Positions 32,537-41,018 of a stretch of 41,765 bases of DNA are shown piece by piece. Origin of the DNA: JBBTXG01 sp038062375 (GTDB lineage: Bacteria > Patescibacteriota > Minisyncoccia > Minisyncoccales > UBA10102); assembly GCA_038062375.1 (NCBI GenBank), contig JBBTXG010000009.1, forward strand, positions 1-41,765, read 5' to 3'. Numbering within the stretch: position 1 is the stretch's first letter; every line of letters starts with the position of its first letter. The position numbers were made by a program, and so were the translations under genes. The notes under the pieces were generated by a model. The model did no database searches. It worked only from the letters and a program-made list of their open reading frames with translations, and was not told the DNA's origin.

Positions 32537-33028
32537 ATGAAAAACACTATATTCACAATCACGGCACTGACGTTCTTTCTTCCGATTCTGGGGGTCGTGC
32601 CTATCTTGGAGGCAAAAGAAGAAGGAAAAAGAGAAAGAATCCTTACGGAAGCCTCAAATGTTTCAGCTCCGATTGTATCTACGCAAGGCAATTCTCTTCT
32701 TCCCCTCTCCTCCCATAACGCCCCGGCAAGAGTAGTAGGCAAGCTTCATGTGATCGTTACTGCTTACTCTTCTACCCCAGAACAGACGGATAACACCCCT
32801 TTTATTACCGCTTCAGGCAAACACGTGAGAAACGGGATTGTAGCCACCAATCTCCTTCCCTTGGGCACAAAAATCAAAATCCCAACCCTGTACGAAGATC
32901 GCGTCTTTGTGGTGGAAGATCGAATGCATCCTCGAAATTCCCAGAATGTGGATATTTGGTTTCCAACCTATTGGGACGCAAAGACTTTCGGAGTAAAATA
33001 TACTCACATTGAGATCCTCGGTGGGTAG
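32537..33028 (+). CDS. Secreted 3D-domain protein (RlpA/Rpf-like double-psi barrel)
   Basis: The 163 residues begin with a signal peptide (IFTITALTFFLPILGVVPIL) and a linker of about 40 residues. The 3D domain runs from about 70 to 163: VTAYSSTPEQTDNTPFITAS, GIVATNLLPLGTKIKIP, VFVVEDRMHPRN and VDIWF, with the aspartates that give the domain its name. 3D domains occur in lytic transglycosylases and resuscitation factors acting on peptidoglycan, so this is probably a cell-wall remodelling enzyme outside the membrane. It is monocistronic with its own promoter and terminator. Confidence 0.85.
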   Translation: MKNTIFTITALTFFLPILGVVPILEAKEEGKRERILTEASNVSAPIVSTQGNSLLPLSSHNAPARVVGKLHVIVTAYSSTPEQTDNTPFITASGKHVRNGIVATNLLPLGTKIKIPTLYEDRVFVVEDRMHPRNSQNVDIWFPTYWDAKTFGVKYTHIEILGG

Positions 33029-33080
33029 GACAGAGCTTCTCAAGGAAGAAACAAGATAGGACAACACAAGTGCGGCACAC

Positions 33081-33110
33081 AAAAACTCGCCTTCTTTGAG
33101 ACGAGTTTTT
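33081..33110. terminator. Bidirectional terminator
   Basis: AAAAACTCG (33081-33089) and CGAGTTTTT (33102-33110) form a stem with an A-run on one side and a T-run on the other. It lies between the convergent 3D-domain and RRM genes and can stop both. Confidence 0.75.
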
Positions 33111-33143
33111 GTTTTCGCTTCTCGCGCTTTTTGATACTCAATA

Positions 33144-33476
33144 CTAGTAGTCTCTTGTGCGATTGCGCTCGAAGCTCTTTGGACGGCCAAAACCCCTGCC
33201 CTTTTGACTCCAATCATCATTGGTTCTTTTTTGGGGGAGTGCCTCATTGACTCGAAGCGTTCTTCCATCTACTTCTGCTCCATTGAGCTTCTCAATAGCT
33301 GCCTGTGCTTCCTCATCCGTGGACATCTCCACAAAACCAAACCCTCGAGATCTCCCAGAAATTCGATCCATAACAATCGTTGCTGACTCTACTGTTCCCG
33401 CTTGAGAGAACGTATTTCGTAAAGTCTCTTCTGTTGTATCGTAAGAAAGACCGCCAACGTAAAGTCTTTTTGCCAT
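33144..33476 (-). CDS. RRM-type RNA-binding protein
   Basis: The 110-residue protein has one RNA recognition motif with RNP2 LYVGGL (residues 5-10) and RNP1 RGFGFVEM (about 44-51), and the typical order DTTEETLRNTF, VDGRTLRVNEA. A short basic Gly/Arg-rich tail follows. Such proteins bind single-stranded RNA; in bacteria they are often cold or stress associated. A TATAAT box lies 11 bases upstream of the ATG. The long hairpin at 33533-33633 lies just upstream on the same side. Confidence 0.93.
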   Translation of the reverse strand: MAKRLYVGGLSYDTTEETLRNTFSQAGTVESATIVMDRISGRSRGFGFVEMSTDEEAQAAIEKLNGAEVDGRTLRVNEALPQKRTNDDWSQKGRGFGRPKSFERNRTRDY

Positions 33477-33487
33477 GTGTGCGTTGG

Positions 33488-33493
33488 ATTATA
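33488..33493 (-). promoter_or_regulatory. -10 box of the RRM gene
   Basis: The minus strand reads TATAAT at 33493-33488, followed by 11 bases before the ATG at 33476, so the predicted leader is only about four bases. No convincing -35 box is visible. Confidence 0.5.
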
Positions 33494-33532
33494 TGATCTT
33501 ATTCACCGTTGTAGGACGACCTCTTTCTAACT

Positions 33533-33633
33533 AACCCCTCGCCGCTTTTTGCGAATTTTCTCTCAAGCCATGAGGTGTCTTTGACTATCAATCAAATATC
33601 CCCGTGGTATTCGTAAAAAAGTGGTGAGGGGTT
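33533..33633 (+). ncRNA. Candidate structured small RNA, long wobble-paired hairpin
   Basis: The arm 33533-33556 (starting AACCCCTCGCCGC, ending TTTTTGCGAAT) pairs with 33609-33633 (starting ATTCGTAAAAAA, ending GTGGTGAGGGGTT) over about 24 pairs with one bulge. Three differences from perfect pairing are all G-U wobbles on the plus strand and would be A-C mismatches on the minus strand. The enclosed 52 bases include a second stem, CCATGAGG with CCCCGTGG. This points to a functional plus-strand RNA of about 100 bases. It does not show SRP, RNase P or tmRNA motifs. No clear promoter or terminator is visible. The remaining part of the gap, to 33712, holds nothing I can support. Confidence 0.45.
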
Positions 33634-33712
33634 TCAGAAAACCTACACACTTTTATGTATATACGATATGGAATAAAAGTCAACTGTCAGAACGCATAGC
33701 AAAGAGGCTTGT

Positions 33713-34081
33713 TCATTCTTTGCATTTCTGGCAGAGCCGAGCTTCCGGAGAAACCTTGAGGCGTTCGGGACCAATCGTTTCCCCGCATTTCTCACAGATT
33801 CCATAGGTGCCTTTTTCTATTTTCTGCAAAGCCTCCTGTACATCTTTGAGTTGAGTCTCCAGATTAAATTCAATGGGCAGGCACGTCGAGTATTCTTCTA
33901 CTTCGTCGGCCGCTTCTTCGAGATTGCCTTGAGGGGTTCGCGGGTATCGAGAGTCCCAATCACCTTTTACTTGAGGATCTTTAGTCGCAAATGCGCTTAA
34001 TTCAGTCTCAAGCTGTTTCTTCTTCTGCTCAAGGTCATTGGTAAGTTCTGCTAAAAGTTTTGGATCAGGTGAATTGTTCAT
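33713..34081 (-). CDS. DksA/TraR-type zinc-finger protein
   Basis: The 122-residue protein has an N-terminal coiled coil (LLAELTNDLEQKKKQLETELSAF) and a C-terminal C4 zinc finger, CEKCGETIGPERLKVSPEARLCQKC. This is the DksA/TraR arrangement, a family that enters the RNA polymerase secondary channel and modulates initiation, often with ppGpp. The coiled-coil tip needed in DksA cannot be assigned with confidence. It is the last gene of the rpsO-pnp operon, nine bases after the GH3-like gene. Confidence 0.85.
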   Translation of the reverse strand: MNNSPDPKLLAELTNDLEQKKKQLETELSAFATKDPQVKGDWDSRYPRTPQGNLEEAADEVEEYSTCLPIEFNLETQLKDVQEALQKIEKGTYGICEKCGETIGPERLKVSPEARLCQKCKE

Positions 34082-34090
34082 TGGCTAAAC

Positions 34091-36421
34091 TTATTTATTA
34101 TCTATGGTCAGTGCGACGTAGCTTTCTGATGGCGCAAAAAACTGCTCTTTTAACGAAAGAAGTCTCGCAACAGAACCTTCAACCATGCCTCTTAACTCGG
34201 AATTTTTCTGGATTTCCTTTAAAAGTATCTCTTGAGCCTTTTGAGCCTCTTTTGCTTGGGAGAAAAGAAGCATATTCACCCCTGCCTCTAAAGGAGAAAG
34301 AACAATGTCCTTTCTCGAATAGTTTTTCAAGAGCGCGGGTTGCGAGAGATCATCTGAAAGGAGAATGCCCTCAAAGCCAAGTTCAGAACGAATCAATGCA
34401 ATTCCCTCCTCGGAAAAAGAGAAGGGCTTTCCGGGATGCAAGAGAGGATAAATGACGTTGGAGAGAAGAAGGAATTCCGGGTAGGCCGAGAGTGCCACCC
34501 TGAAGGGATCAAGATCTGGTAATTCGGCTACCACTGCCAGTTTCTTTTCCGGATCAAAAGCAATACTCCCGTATCCTGGAAAATGCTTCACCGCAGAAAG
34601 AATACCGGCGTCTTTCTGACCAGCCACGACGTATCTGGCAAGATACCCTGCCCTTGGGTGCTCCTTCTGGAATGTACGCGCAAATACAAAGTCTGAAGAT
34701 TGAGCACTATCGAGTACTGGAGCAAGGTTGAGATTAATCCCAAGCTCCTTGAGCTCTTGTCCGCGTTCTTTCCCAATTTGATAAGCCTGTCCATCGGTCG
34801 CAATAAAGGCTTGGGGTGTTCTCTCTTGGCCAAATTGAACCCTTGAAATACTTCCTCCTTCTTGATCAACTGCTATGAAAAGGGGGCTAGAGGAATGCCA
34901 AAGAGAGGCAGTTTGAAGCTCTTCAATGAGCAAACGCAGTTGTGGGGCATCTTTGATATTGTGAGACAAAAGCAATACGCCTCCCGGTAAAAGACGCTCA
35001 ATGAGTTGTTCGACGTCTGGAGTAAGAGTTGTTCCCTCAAAACCGATGAGAAAAAGCTGGCCAATCTTCTGCCGGAGCATTTTTTCTTCAGGCGTCTCTA
35101 TCTGGAGATTGAAACTTGGAGCAACAAACCTATCAATTGCCGCCTTTGCCGCTTCAAAAGATGAGGCAAAAATGAGATGGTCTCCAACTACGGCATACAC
35201 AATACCGATATCTTGCAGAGAGAACGTTTGAAAATAAATGTCAACATTTTTATAAGGTTTAGACCGAAAAGAATGGGTGTACCAGGTTCCTGTGGTGCCC
35301 CAGAGAGGAGACAGCGAAACAAGATCTTGTTCCAGACTCGCTTCCCAGGACTTGAACATCTCTTGAACTGCTTTTGCGTCTTTTATTTGCACCACAACTC
35401 CCGGACGATTCTTCCCCGCGTACGAGTAAAAGAAAAAGAGTGATTCTTCTTTGAATTGAGAAGAAATCGAGGAAGGAATAGATACCCCAAAAAGTTCCAA
35501 AATGCTGACTCCTTCATGGGCGTATAATTCTGGTTTTTTTCGTAAGACAATCTCGGTGAATCCTTGGAATTCCCGAGGAAAAGATCGTGAAAGAAATCGC
35601 GGAATCTCCTCTCTGTTCGTAAAGTGAATGACCGTCTTATGCGCAGGATCAATAAGATTTTGAAGCTGTGATGGGAGAATTGGTAGAGGAGGGGGTTGAG
35701 GAGGTTCTGGGCTTAGAGGAGGCTCAACAGCAGGGGGTTGGATAGGAGATCCTGTTGGGGTTTCCCCAGGAGTTTGCTGGGCCACAGGAGCAGGGGAGGG
35801 AACTTCAGATTTTTGAAAGAAATACCAATATCCAAAAAGCGCGACATTGAAGGCGATAAATCCCAATAGAACAACAATAAGAAATCGGATAGCGATTTTT
35901 TGGAATGCCGAGGGAGGGGAAGGAAGATTTTGAAAAGGCGATTCCTCACTCGAAGGCAGAATAGACTCTCTGATTTTTTGGAAGACCTTTTGTTGTTCTT
36001 CCTCGCCTCTTCTTTTTCTTTCAAGAGCCATCTCTCTGATTTTCTGAACAGTTTCTTTTTCTCTTGCCGTCTCCTTTTCAGATTCCAGTTGAGCAATCTT
36101 CCTTTGTTCTTTCCTTGCCTCTTCTTCTCGCAACTGCGCAAGATCCTTTGCCATGGTGTGGACTTCTTCTCGCTTTAAGTATTCAGCCTTTTCTTGGGGC
36201 GAGTGCTCGTGTTGCTGGCGTTCTTTCGAAATCACGCCCGAGTCTGGTGCTTCAACACGCGATGGCTGGGGCCCTGAAGATTGAGATGACGAAGGGGCTC
36301 GAGAGGATTCTTCAAAATCCTTGCTTTCTTTCACTTGGGCTTCTGGCGCCGGAACGTGCTCTTGAGTCTGGGGAAGTTTCTCTGGAGGAGGATAGGAACT
36401 TTGTGGTTGTGGTTCTACCAT
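34091..36421 (-). CDS. Membrane protein with cytoplasmic coiled coil and extracellular GH3-like domain
   Basis: The 776 residues have a Pro/Ser/Gln-rich start, a Glu/Lys/Arg coiled coil (about 75-155), one membrane helix (about 178-202), a Pro-rich linker (about 205-250), a middle domain (250-435) and a GH3/NagZ-like barrel (about 444-770). GH3 marks are GGVLLLSHNIKD, PLFIAVDQEGGSISRV, VKHFPGYG (611-618) and LLSDDL (687-692, with the family's nucleophile Asp). NagZ enzymes use a loop Asp-x-His after KHFPGHG as acid/base; here the sequence reads KHFPGYGSIAFDPE, without His. It may be a binding protein or an altered enzyme. It follows pnp by 12 bases. Confidence 0.8.
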   Translation of the reverse strand: MVEPQPQSSYPPPEKLPQTQEHVPAPEAQVKESKDFEESSRAPSSSQSSGPQPSRVEAPDSGVISKERQQHEHSPQEKAEYLKREEVHTMAKDLAQLREEEARKEQRKIAQLESEKETAREKETVQKIREMALERKRRGEEEQQKVFQKIRESILPSSEESPFQNLPSPPSAFQKIAIRFLIVVLLGFIAFNVALFGYWYFFQKSEVPSPAPVAQQTPGETPTGSPIQPPAVEPPLSPEPPQPPPLPILPSQLQNLIDPAHKTVIHFTNREEIPRFLSRSFPREFQGFTEIVLRKKPELYAHEGVSILELFGVSIPSSISSQFKEESLFFFYSYAGKNRPGVVVQIKDAKAVQEMFKSWEASLEQDLVSLSPLWGTTGTWYTHSFRSKPYKNVDIYFQTFSLQDIGIVYAVVGDHLIFASSFEAAKAAIDRFVAPSFNLQIETPEEKMLRQKIGQLFLIGFEGTTLTPDVEQLIERLLPGGVLLLSHNIKDAPQLRLLIEELQTASLWHSSSPLFIAVDQEGGSISRVQFGQERTPQAFIATDGQAYQIGKERGQELKELGINLNLAPVLDSAQSSDFVFARTFQKEHPRAGYLARYVVAGQKDAGILSAVKHFPGYGSIAFDPEKKLAVVAELPDLDPFRVALSAYPEFLLLSNVIYPLLHPGKPFSFSEEGIALIRSELGFEGILLSDDLSQPALLKNYSRKDIVLSPLEAGVNMLLFSQAKEAQKAQEILLKEIQKNSELRGMVEGSVARLLSLKEQFFAPSESYVALTIDNK

Positions 36422-36433
36422 AGAAGTATTTTC

Positions 36434-38572
36434 TCATGCTTTCTGAACCTTAGCAACTTGAGTTGGTTGCTTTGCTTCCTTGAGAGAAAGGTTGATCCTC
36501 CCTTGTTCATCGATTCCAATCACCTTCACTGAAATAACATCGCCGACCTTAACGACATCCTGTACTCTTTGCACTCGAAAGGAAGCGAGCTGCGAAATAT
36601 GAACGAGCCCTTCCTGTCCCCCTCCAATATCCACAAATGCTCCAAAGTCCATGATTCTCTTTACCTTTCCCGAGTAGATCTCTCCTACTTGCACTTCTCG
36701 GGTAAGCTCTTTGATAATAGAGATTGCTTTCTGCCCGTGCTCTTCCGTTGTCGCGGTCACAAATACTTGCCCTGATTCTTCAATGTCAATTTCTACGCCA
36801 CATTCCTCAATGATCTTATTGATGGTCTTGCCTCCAGTTCCGATCAACAACCCAATTTTCTCCGGATTGATCTGCAAGAGAAATATACGAGGAGCCCACG
36901 AAGAAAGTTGTGCCCGCGGTTCGGGGAGTACCTTCTTTAAAATCTCATCGATGAGCAAACCTCGAGCCTTCTTTGCCTCTCGGAGCGCTTCTCTGAAGAT
37001 TTGTTCGGTGATTCCTTCGATTTTTACATCCAGTTGGATTGCGGTAATTCCTTGTTTCGTGCCTGCTACCTTAAAATCCATGTCGCCGTGATGATCTTCT
37101 GGGCCTTGGATATCAGTGAGCAGTTTGTAATTCCCCGACTGGCCGCACATTAAGCCAATGGAAATGCCTGCAACCGGCTCTTTAATCGGCACCCCCGCGT
37201 CCATAAGAGCAAGCGAAGAAGAACACACGGAAGCCATAGAGGTAGATCCATTGGAAGAAAGAACTTCAGTGACAATTCGGATGGTATAAGGAAATTCATC
37301 TGACGTGGGAATCACGGCAAGAAGCGCTTTTTCTGCCAAAATCCCATGACCTATTTCTCTCCTCCCTGGACCTCGAAGCTGCTTTACTTCTCCTGGGGCG
37401 TAGGGAGGAAAGTTATAGTGGTGCATAAAGCGTTTTTTACCAATGAACTCCATTCCCTCTAAAAGTCGCTGATCGCCTGGGGCGCCGAGCGTAAGAATAG
37501 AAAGGGTTCTTGTCTGGCCTCGCTCGAACAATCCTGAACCATGAGTTCTCGGAAGAACTCCTGCTTGAGCTCTCATTGATCTAATCTCACCGAGTTTACG
37601 GTCATCTACCCTTTGTTCTTTCTCTAAAGCTGCCTTATGAACAAGGCGGTCAATTTCTTCTTCAAAAATATCTCTTCCGAGGTTGATCTTTTCGGCGCCA
37701 TGGGACATGTCTTCCATAAAGGCTTCTAATTGGAGCTTGAGATTATTCGTCGCAATCATTCTCTCTTGCTTTTCCCCCTGGAACAAAGCTTTTTGGAGTT
37801 TATCGCCGAGCCATTTTTTTATTTCTTTTTGGAGTTCTTCTCTTGCCGAGAAATCTTCTTTCCAAGAGATTTTCTCTCGCCCCATTTCTTTGATGATCTC
37901 GGATTGAAAATCGATCAGCTCGAGAAGAAAGGGTTTGGCAAAACTCAATGCCTGCTCATATCCATCCTCTGGAACGCTTTCACTTTCAGCCTCAATCATA
38001 TTGACGAGGATGTCATTGCCGCTTTTGACTCCGGCAACGATAAAGTCCATGTCGCTTTGAGATCTTTCTTCATACGTAGGATTGAGTACGTATCTTCCCT
38101 GTATTCTTCCCACGCGCACAACCCCCAATGGCCCTTGCCATGGGATCTCCGAAAGAGAAAGCGCAAGAGAAGCAGCTAACAACCCGGGCACATCAGGATC
38201 ATTTTCAGCATCCCACGAGAGGCATGTGATGATAACCTGCACTTCCCGTTTGAAGTTCTTGGGAAAGAGGGGACGGATTGCTCGATCGATGAGTCTCGCT
38301 GTAATAATTGCCTCATCAGATGGCTTTCCTTCTCTCCTCACAAAGCGAGATCCAAGAATCTTCCCTGCTGCATAAAATTTCTCTTCATAATCTACGGTCA
38401 AAGGAAAAAATCCTTGATTCAGGATTTCTGATGGTGACATTACGCAGGTCACAAGACTGACCGTATCTCCCGCTTGGACAAGCACATTTCCATTTGCTTG
38501 CTCTGCCCAATTCGTAAGTATAAATGAGATTTTTTTATCTCCAATCGATTTCGTGAACGTTGGATGTTCCAT
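36434..38572 (-). CDS. pnp: Polyribonucleotide nucleotidyltransferase
   Basis: PNPase degrades RNA 3' to 5' by phosphorolysis and can add tails. The 712 residues show two RNase PH-like halves (GDTVSLVTCV, KFYAAGKILGSRFVRREGKPSD; ALLAVIPTSDEFPYTIRIVTEVLSSNGS-type strand in the second, with DHHGDMDFKVAGTKQGITAIQLD). A KH domain (KIGLLIGTGGKTINKIIEE) and an S1 domain (GEIYSGKVKRIMDFGAFVDI to GRINLSLKEA) follow. It lies six bases after the NYN gene in the rpsO operon, the usual neighbourhood of pnp. Confidence 0.97.
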   Translation of the reverse strand: MEHPTFTKSIGDKKISFILTNWAEQANGNVLVQAGDTVSLVTCVMSPSEILNQGFFPLTVDYEEKFYAAGKILGSRFVRREGKPSDEAIITARLIDRAIRPLFPKNFKREVQVIITCLSWDAENDPDVPGLLAASLALSLSEIPWQGPLGVVRVGRIQGRYVLNPTYEERSQSDMDFIVAGVKSGNDILVNMIEAESESVPEDGYEQALSFAKPFLLELIDFQSEIIKEMGREKISWKEDFSAREELQKEIKKWLGDKLQKALFQGEKQERMIATNNLKLQLEAFMEDMSHGAEKINLGRDIFEEEIDRLVHKAALEKEQRVDDRKLGEIRSMRAQAGVLPRTHGSGLFERGQTRTLSILTLGAPGDQRLLEGMEFIGKKRFMHHYNFPPYAPGEVKQLRGPGRREIGHGILAEKALLAVIPTSDEFPYTIRIVTEVLSSNGSTSMASVCSSSLALMDAGVPIKEPVAGISIGLMCGQSGNYKLLTDIQGPEDHHGDMDFKVAGTKQGITAIQLDVKIEGITEQIFREALREAKKARGLLIDEILKKVLPEPRAQLSSWAPRIFLLQINPEKIGLLIGTGGKTINKIIEECGVEIDIEESGQVFVTATTEEHGQKAISIIKELTREVQVGEIYSGKVKRIMDFGAFVDIGGGQEGLVHISQLASFRVQRVQDVVKVGDVISVKVIGIDEQGRINLSLKEAKQPTQVAKVQKA

Positions 38573-38578
38573 GGTGTA

Positions 38579-39109
38579 CTAGTGAACAATTCGCAGGGGC
38601 CATCTGGATTTTCGCAACAAGTATCTTTCCGCTGACTCTTCCAGATCAATAAATTCATCTGCGGCTTCCCTTAATTTCGAAGAAGTTGATTTTCCAAAAG
38701 CCATTACTTCAACCCTTTTCCCTTGGTTTTGCAAATACTCCACGAGGGGCACGTAGTCTCCATCTCCTGATGCCAAGACCACCGTGTCCACGCTCTGGGA
38801 GGTTTTGATCGCATCCACCGCAATTCCCACATCCCAGTCTGCTTTTTTGAGGCCTCCGAAGTATTCCTGAAGATCTTTTATTCTTGTTTCAATCCCCAGA
38901 CTTGTAAGCGCTTCAAAAAAAGGTTTTTCTTCGCCTGTTTTCGTGCGCACCACGTATGCAAACGCGCGAATGAGCCTTCTTCCCGCAATCGCAGTTTTTA
39001 AGATTTCTCGGAAGTTTACGCGAGCTTCATAAATGTTCTTGGCAGAGTGATAAAGATTCTGTACATCAATGAAGACTGACACTCGCTGATCTTTGCTTTT
39101 GAGAATCAT
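38579..39109 (-). CDS. NYN-domain (LabA/PIN-like) putative ribonuclease
   Basis: The 176-residue protein has the four acidic residues of NYN nucleases: SVFIDVQNLYH (Asp15), DWDVGIAVDAIKT (two Asp), and LASGDGDYVPLVEYL (two Asp in a GDGD loop). The NYN fold is related to PIN nucleases, which cut RNA with metal ions. It sits between rpsO and pnp, with one base to the rpsO stop and six to the pnp start. This placement suggests a role in RNA turnover with PNPase, but no substrate can be read from the sequence. Confidence 0.88.
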   Translation of the reverse strand: MILKSKDQRVSVFIDVQNLYHSAKNIYEARVNFREILKTAIAGRRLIRAFAYVVRTKTGEEKPFFEALTSLGIETRIKDLQEYFGGLKKADWDVGIAVDAIKTSQSVDTVVLASGDGDYVPLVEYLQNQGKRVEVMAFGKSTSSKLREAADEFIDLEESAERYLLRKSRWPLRIVH

Positions 39110-39110
39110 T

Positions 39111-39377
39111 TTATTTCTTTAACCCCATCTTTTTTACCAAGCTCTTATACCTTTTCTCGTCTTCCCGTTTAAGGTATTGGAGGAGCGTTCTGCGCTTGGC
39201 AACCATTCGTAAAAGTCCTCTTTTGGAGTGAGAATCCTTCGCATGCTTTTTGAGATGCAAAAGCAGTCTTCTAATCTCTTCCGTGAGAAGCACAATCTGC
39301 ACCTCTGGAGATCCCGTATCAGAAGAGTGGACTTTGTACTGTTCGATGACTTTAACCTTTTCTTTTTGAGTAAGCAT
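39111..39377 (-). CDS. rpsO: 30S ribosomal protein S15
   Basis: The 88-residue protein is full length, with the S15 signature HSSDTGSPEVQIVLLTEEI, LKKHAKDSHSKRGLLRMVAKRR and LLQYLKREDEKRYKSLVKKMGL. S15 binds 16S rRNA early in 30S assembly. It starts the operon with NYN, pnp, GH3-like and DksA-like genes. Its promoter is predicted to give a leaderless mRNA, so the leader-based autoregulation known in E. coli cannot operate here. Confidence 0.97.
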   Translation of the reverse strand: MLTQKEKVKVIEQYKVHSSDTGSPEVQIVLLTEEIRRLLLHLKKHAKDSHSKRGLLRMVAKRRTLLQYLKREDEKRYKSLVKKMGLKK

Positions 39378-39383
39378 AGTCTT

Positions 39384-39411
39384 ATACTACCAAAAACAAA
39401 AAAAAGTTCAA
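39384..39411 (-). promoter_or_regulatory. rpsO operon promoter, predicted leaderless
   Basis: On the minus strand TTGAAC (39411-39406), a 16-base spacer containing a long T tract, and TAGTAT (39389-39384) are followed by six bases (AAGACT) and the ATG at 39377. The T tract may also help promoter bending. Confidence 0.6.
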
Positions 39412-39468
39412 GCGGTGTTCTGAATTGTGCAATTATACGATCAAAACGGAAATTTTTGCGAGGCGAAT

Positions 39469-41010
39469 TTAAATGCCGCAGCCCGCCCCGTCTTGCTGTC
39501 GCGGCACAAGTCCGAGCCGTTTTATTTCCGCATCAACATTTTCATACCAGCCGCTAATGCTGGAATACTTTTCCCCCATAACGAGTTTTGGATCAACTTT
39601 ATCCCAATCAAGGTTTTCAATGGCCTTAAAATAAAGCGCTGTCTGAATGTAGTTATGCGGAAACCAAAACGAATTGAATGCGACTGCTTCACGATACAGT
39701 TCGTCCTCGGTAAGTCCTTGTGCCGCACCGAGTTGAACTAGGCCAAGCAAGGCGGAACCATGGTTGCAATCCTGATAGAACGTTGAGTTGTTGCAACACG
39801 GCCGGTAGGCGTTTTGCGCGATTTTTGTAACTAACGCCTCTTGCTCCGGTGTCAGCTCAACGATTTTGAATTTGTTGAAGTACGCGCCGCCGTTTTCCTC
39901 CCTGCCCAAATTCCAGCCGCCGGTGGAAGCGAAATTGAACAGCGATTTGCCGTTAATCGGACTCGTCTTGTTTGACTCCATGTAGTTGGCAAGGCCGAGC
40001 GGCCACAAGAGATTTACGTAGTAGTTGGCGTTCTCTCGCGTAAGAAGAATCGGCTTTGATGTTGATTTATCAAGTACATCTCCCAATTCGTCGGGGAGGC
40101 CGCCGCGATCTTGGTAAATCGCCAAAAACTTTTCGCGGTCAATCACTCCATTTTCAGCTAACTTAATCACGCCGTCGCCAAGCGCGATTTTACTCTGAAA
40201 CCCTTTCTCCGGCAGGACTTTTGCCGTTACTTCGTCAATGAGTGCGTTGCCGGTTTGAGAAACATTTGCGTTGTAAAGAGTATTATCGTTTGGGTTGAAA
40301 ATCCCTTGACTCAAGGCGCGGGCAATAATCGGCTCGGTTTTAAGCATATTCCAACCGACGAGAGAAAGGACAATAACCGCGGCAAAAATTCCAAGAAGCC
40401 ATGGCCTGTCAGTCTCTTTGAATGAATGGTCTTTTGGCGCAGGGCACACGCCGCTTGCGCAGTCCGCCTCAAGTTTCTTTAGGTCTTTTCTAATGAGCCA
40501 CAAGGGCAATGCCAAGAACCCGAAAGACAGCGCTTTGAGTTCAAGCCCGCCTAACGGAAAGACCGCAAGACCTCCGGCAATGCCGATTGCGGAAAGAAGC
40601 GTTGAGCCGCACACAGGACAGGCAGAGGCGGCGATGCCGAACAAGGAGCCAAGTCCGGTTCCGCTTTCCATTTTGAGTCTTGGCGGACCAAATTTTCTCC
40701 AGCGATAGACAAGAAAGGAGACATTGACGCCAAAGAGCATTATCGCGCCCAAAGTAAGAATCACATACGGCCAGAAGTAAAGCGGCGTAGCGTAAGTGTT
40801 TGTGATGACGTTGGTAATGGCGGAATCAAGCCGAAGCACCCAGTAGAGGACGAGAAAGAACGCCAGAGACGAGGCAATCCCGATCAAGCCATAGAACAGC
40901 TTGGTGAGAAATTTACAGTCTTCTTTAAACTCTTTATTCTGTTGTTGACCCGTTCGACCTTGCTCAGGGTCAATCCTGAGCCTGTCGAAGGATTGAATTA
41001 TTTTAACCAT
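39469..41010 (-). CDS. Polytopic membrane protein with Cys-containing extracytoplasmic domain
   Basis: The 513 residues start with about five membrane helices within residues 35-225, including a short motif ASACPVCGSTLLSAIGI in a membrane helix and a loop with CASGVCPAP. A large soluble region follows (about 235-513) with an Ile/Leu-rich helical part and the motif YRPCCNNSTFYQDCNHGSALLGL, and the last residues are GAGCGI. The paired cysteines and His suggest metal or redox chemistry. I do not recognise the family. Residues 6-18 are encoded by a hairpin repeat (40953-40989), so the N-terminus seems to have gained a repeat insertion. It starts eight bases after the stop of the Cys-rich partner gene. 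Confidence 0.7.
   Translation of the reverse strand: MVKIIQSFDRLRIDPEQGRTGQQQNKEFKEDCKFLTKLFYGLIGIASSLAFFLVLYWVLRLDSAITNVITNTYATPLYFWPYVILTLGAIMLFGVNVSFLVYRWRKFGPPRLKMESGTGLGSLFGIAASACPVCGSTLLSAIGIAGGLAVFPLGGLELKALSFGFLALPLWLIRKDLKKLEADCASGVCPAPKDHSFKETDRPWLLGIFAAVIVLSLVGWNMLKTEPIIARALSQGIFNPNDNTLYNANVSQTGNALIDEVTAKVLPEKGFQSKIALGDGVIKLAENGVIDREKFLAIYQDRGGLPDELGDVLDKSTSKPILLTRENANYYVNLLWPLGLANYMESNKTSPINGKSLFNFASTGGWNLGREENGGAYFNKFKIVELTPEQEALVTKIAQNAYRPCCNNSTFYQDCNHGSALLGLVQLGAAQGLTEDELYREAVAFNSFWFPHNYIQTALYFKAIENLDWDKVDPKLVMGEKYSSISGWYENVDAEIKRLGLVPRQQDGAGCGI
40953..40989. repeat. Palindromic repeat inside a coding region
   Basis: TTCGAC (40953-40958) pairs with GTCGAA (40984-40989) and CTCAGGG-type inner arms also pair (GCTCAGGG with CCTGAG). 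This belongs to a widespread type of short extragenic palindrome (core TTCGACAAGCTCAG-like). A diverged copy lies at 41694-41716. Here it is in frame within the first 20 codons of the membrane protein. Confidence 0.65.
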
Positions 41011-41018
41011 AGAGCGTT

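Noticed and set aside
33533..33633. Signal recognition particle RNA or tmRNA as identity of the hairpin
   Set aside because: The GGAAGCA-type SRP tip and the tmRNA tRNA-like ends are absent.
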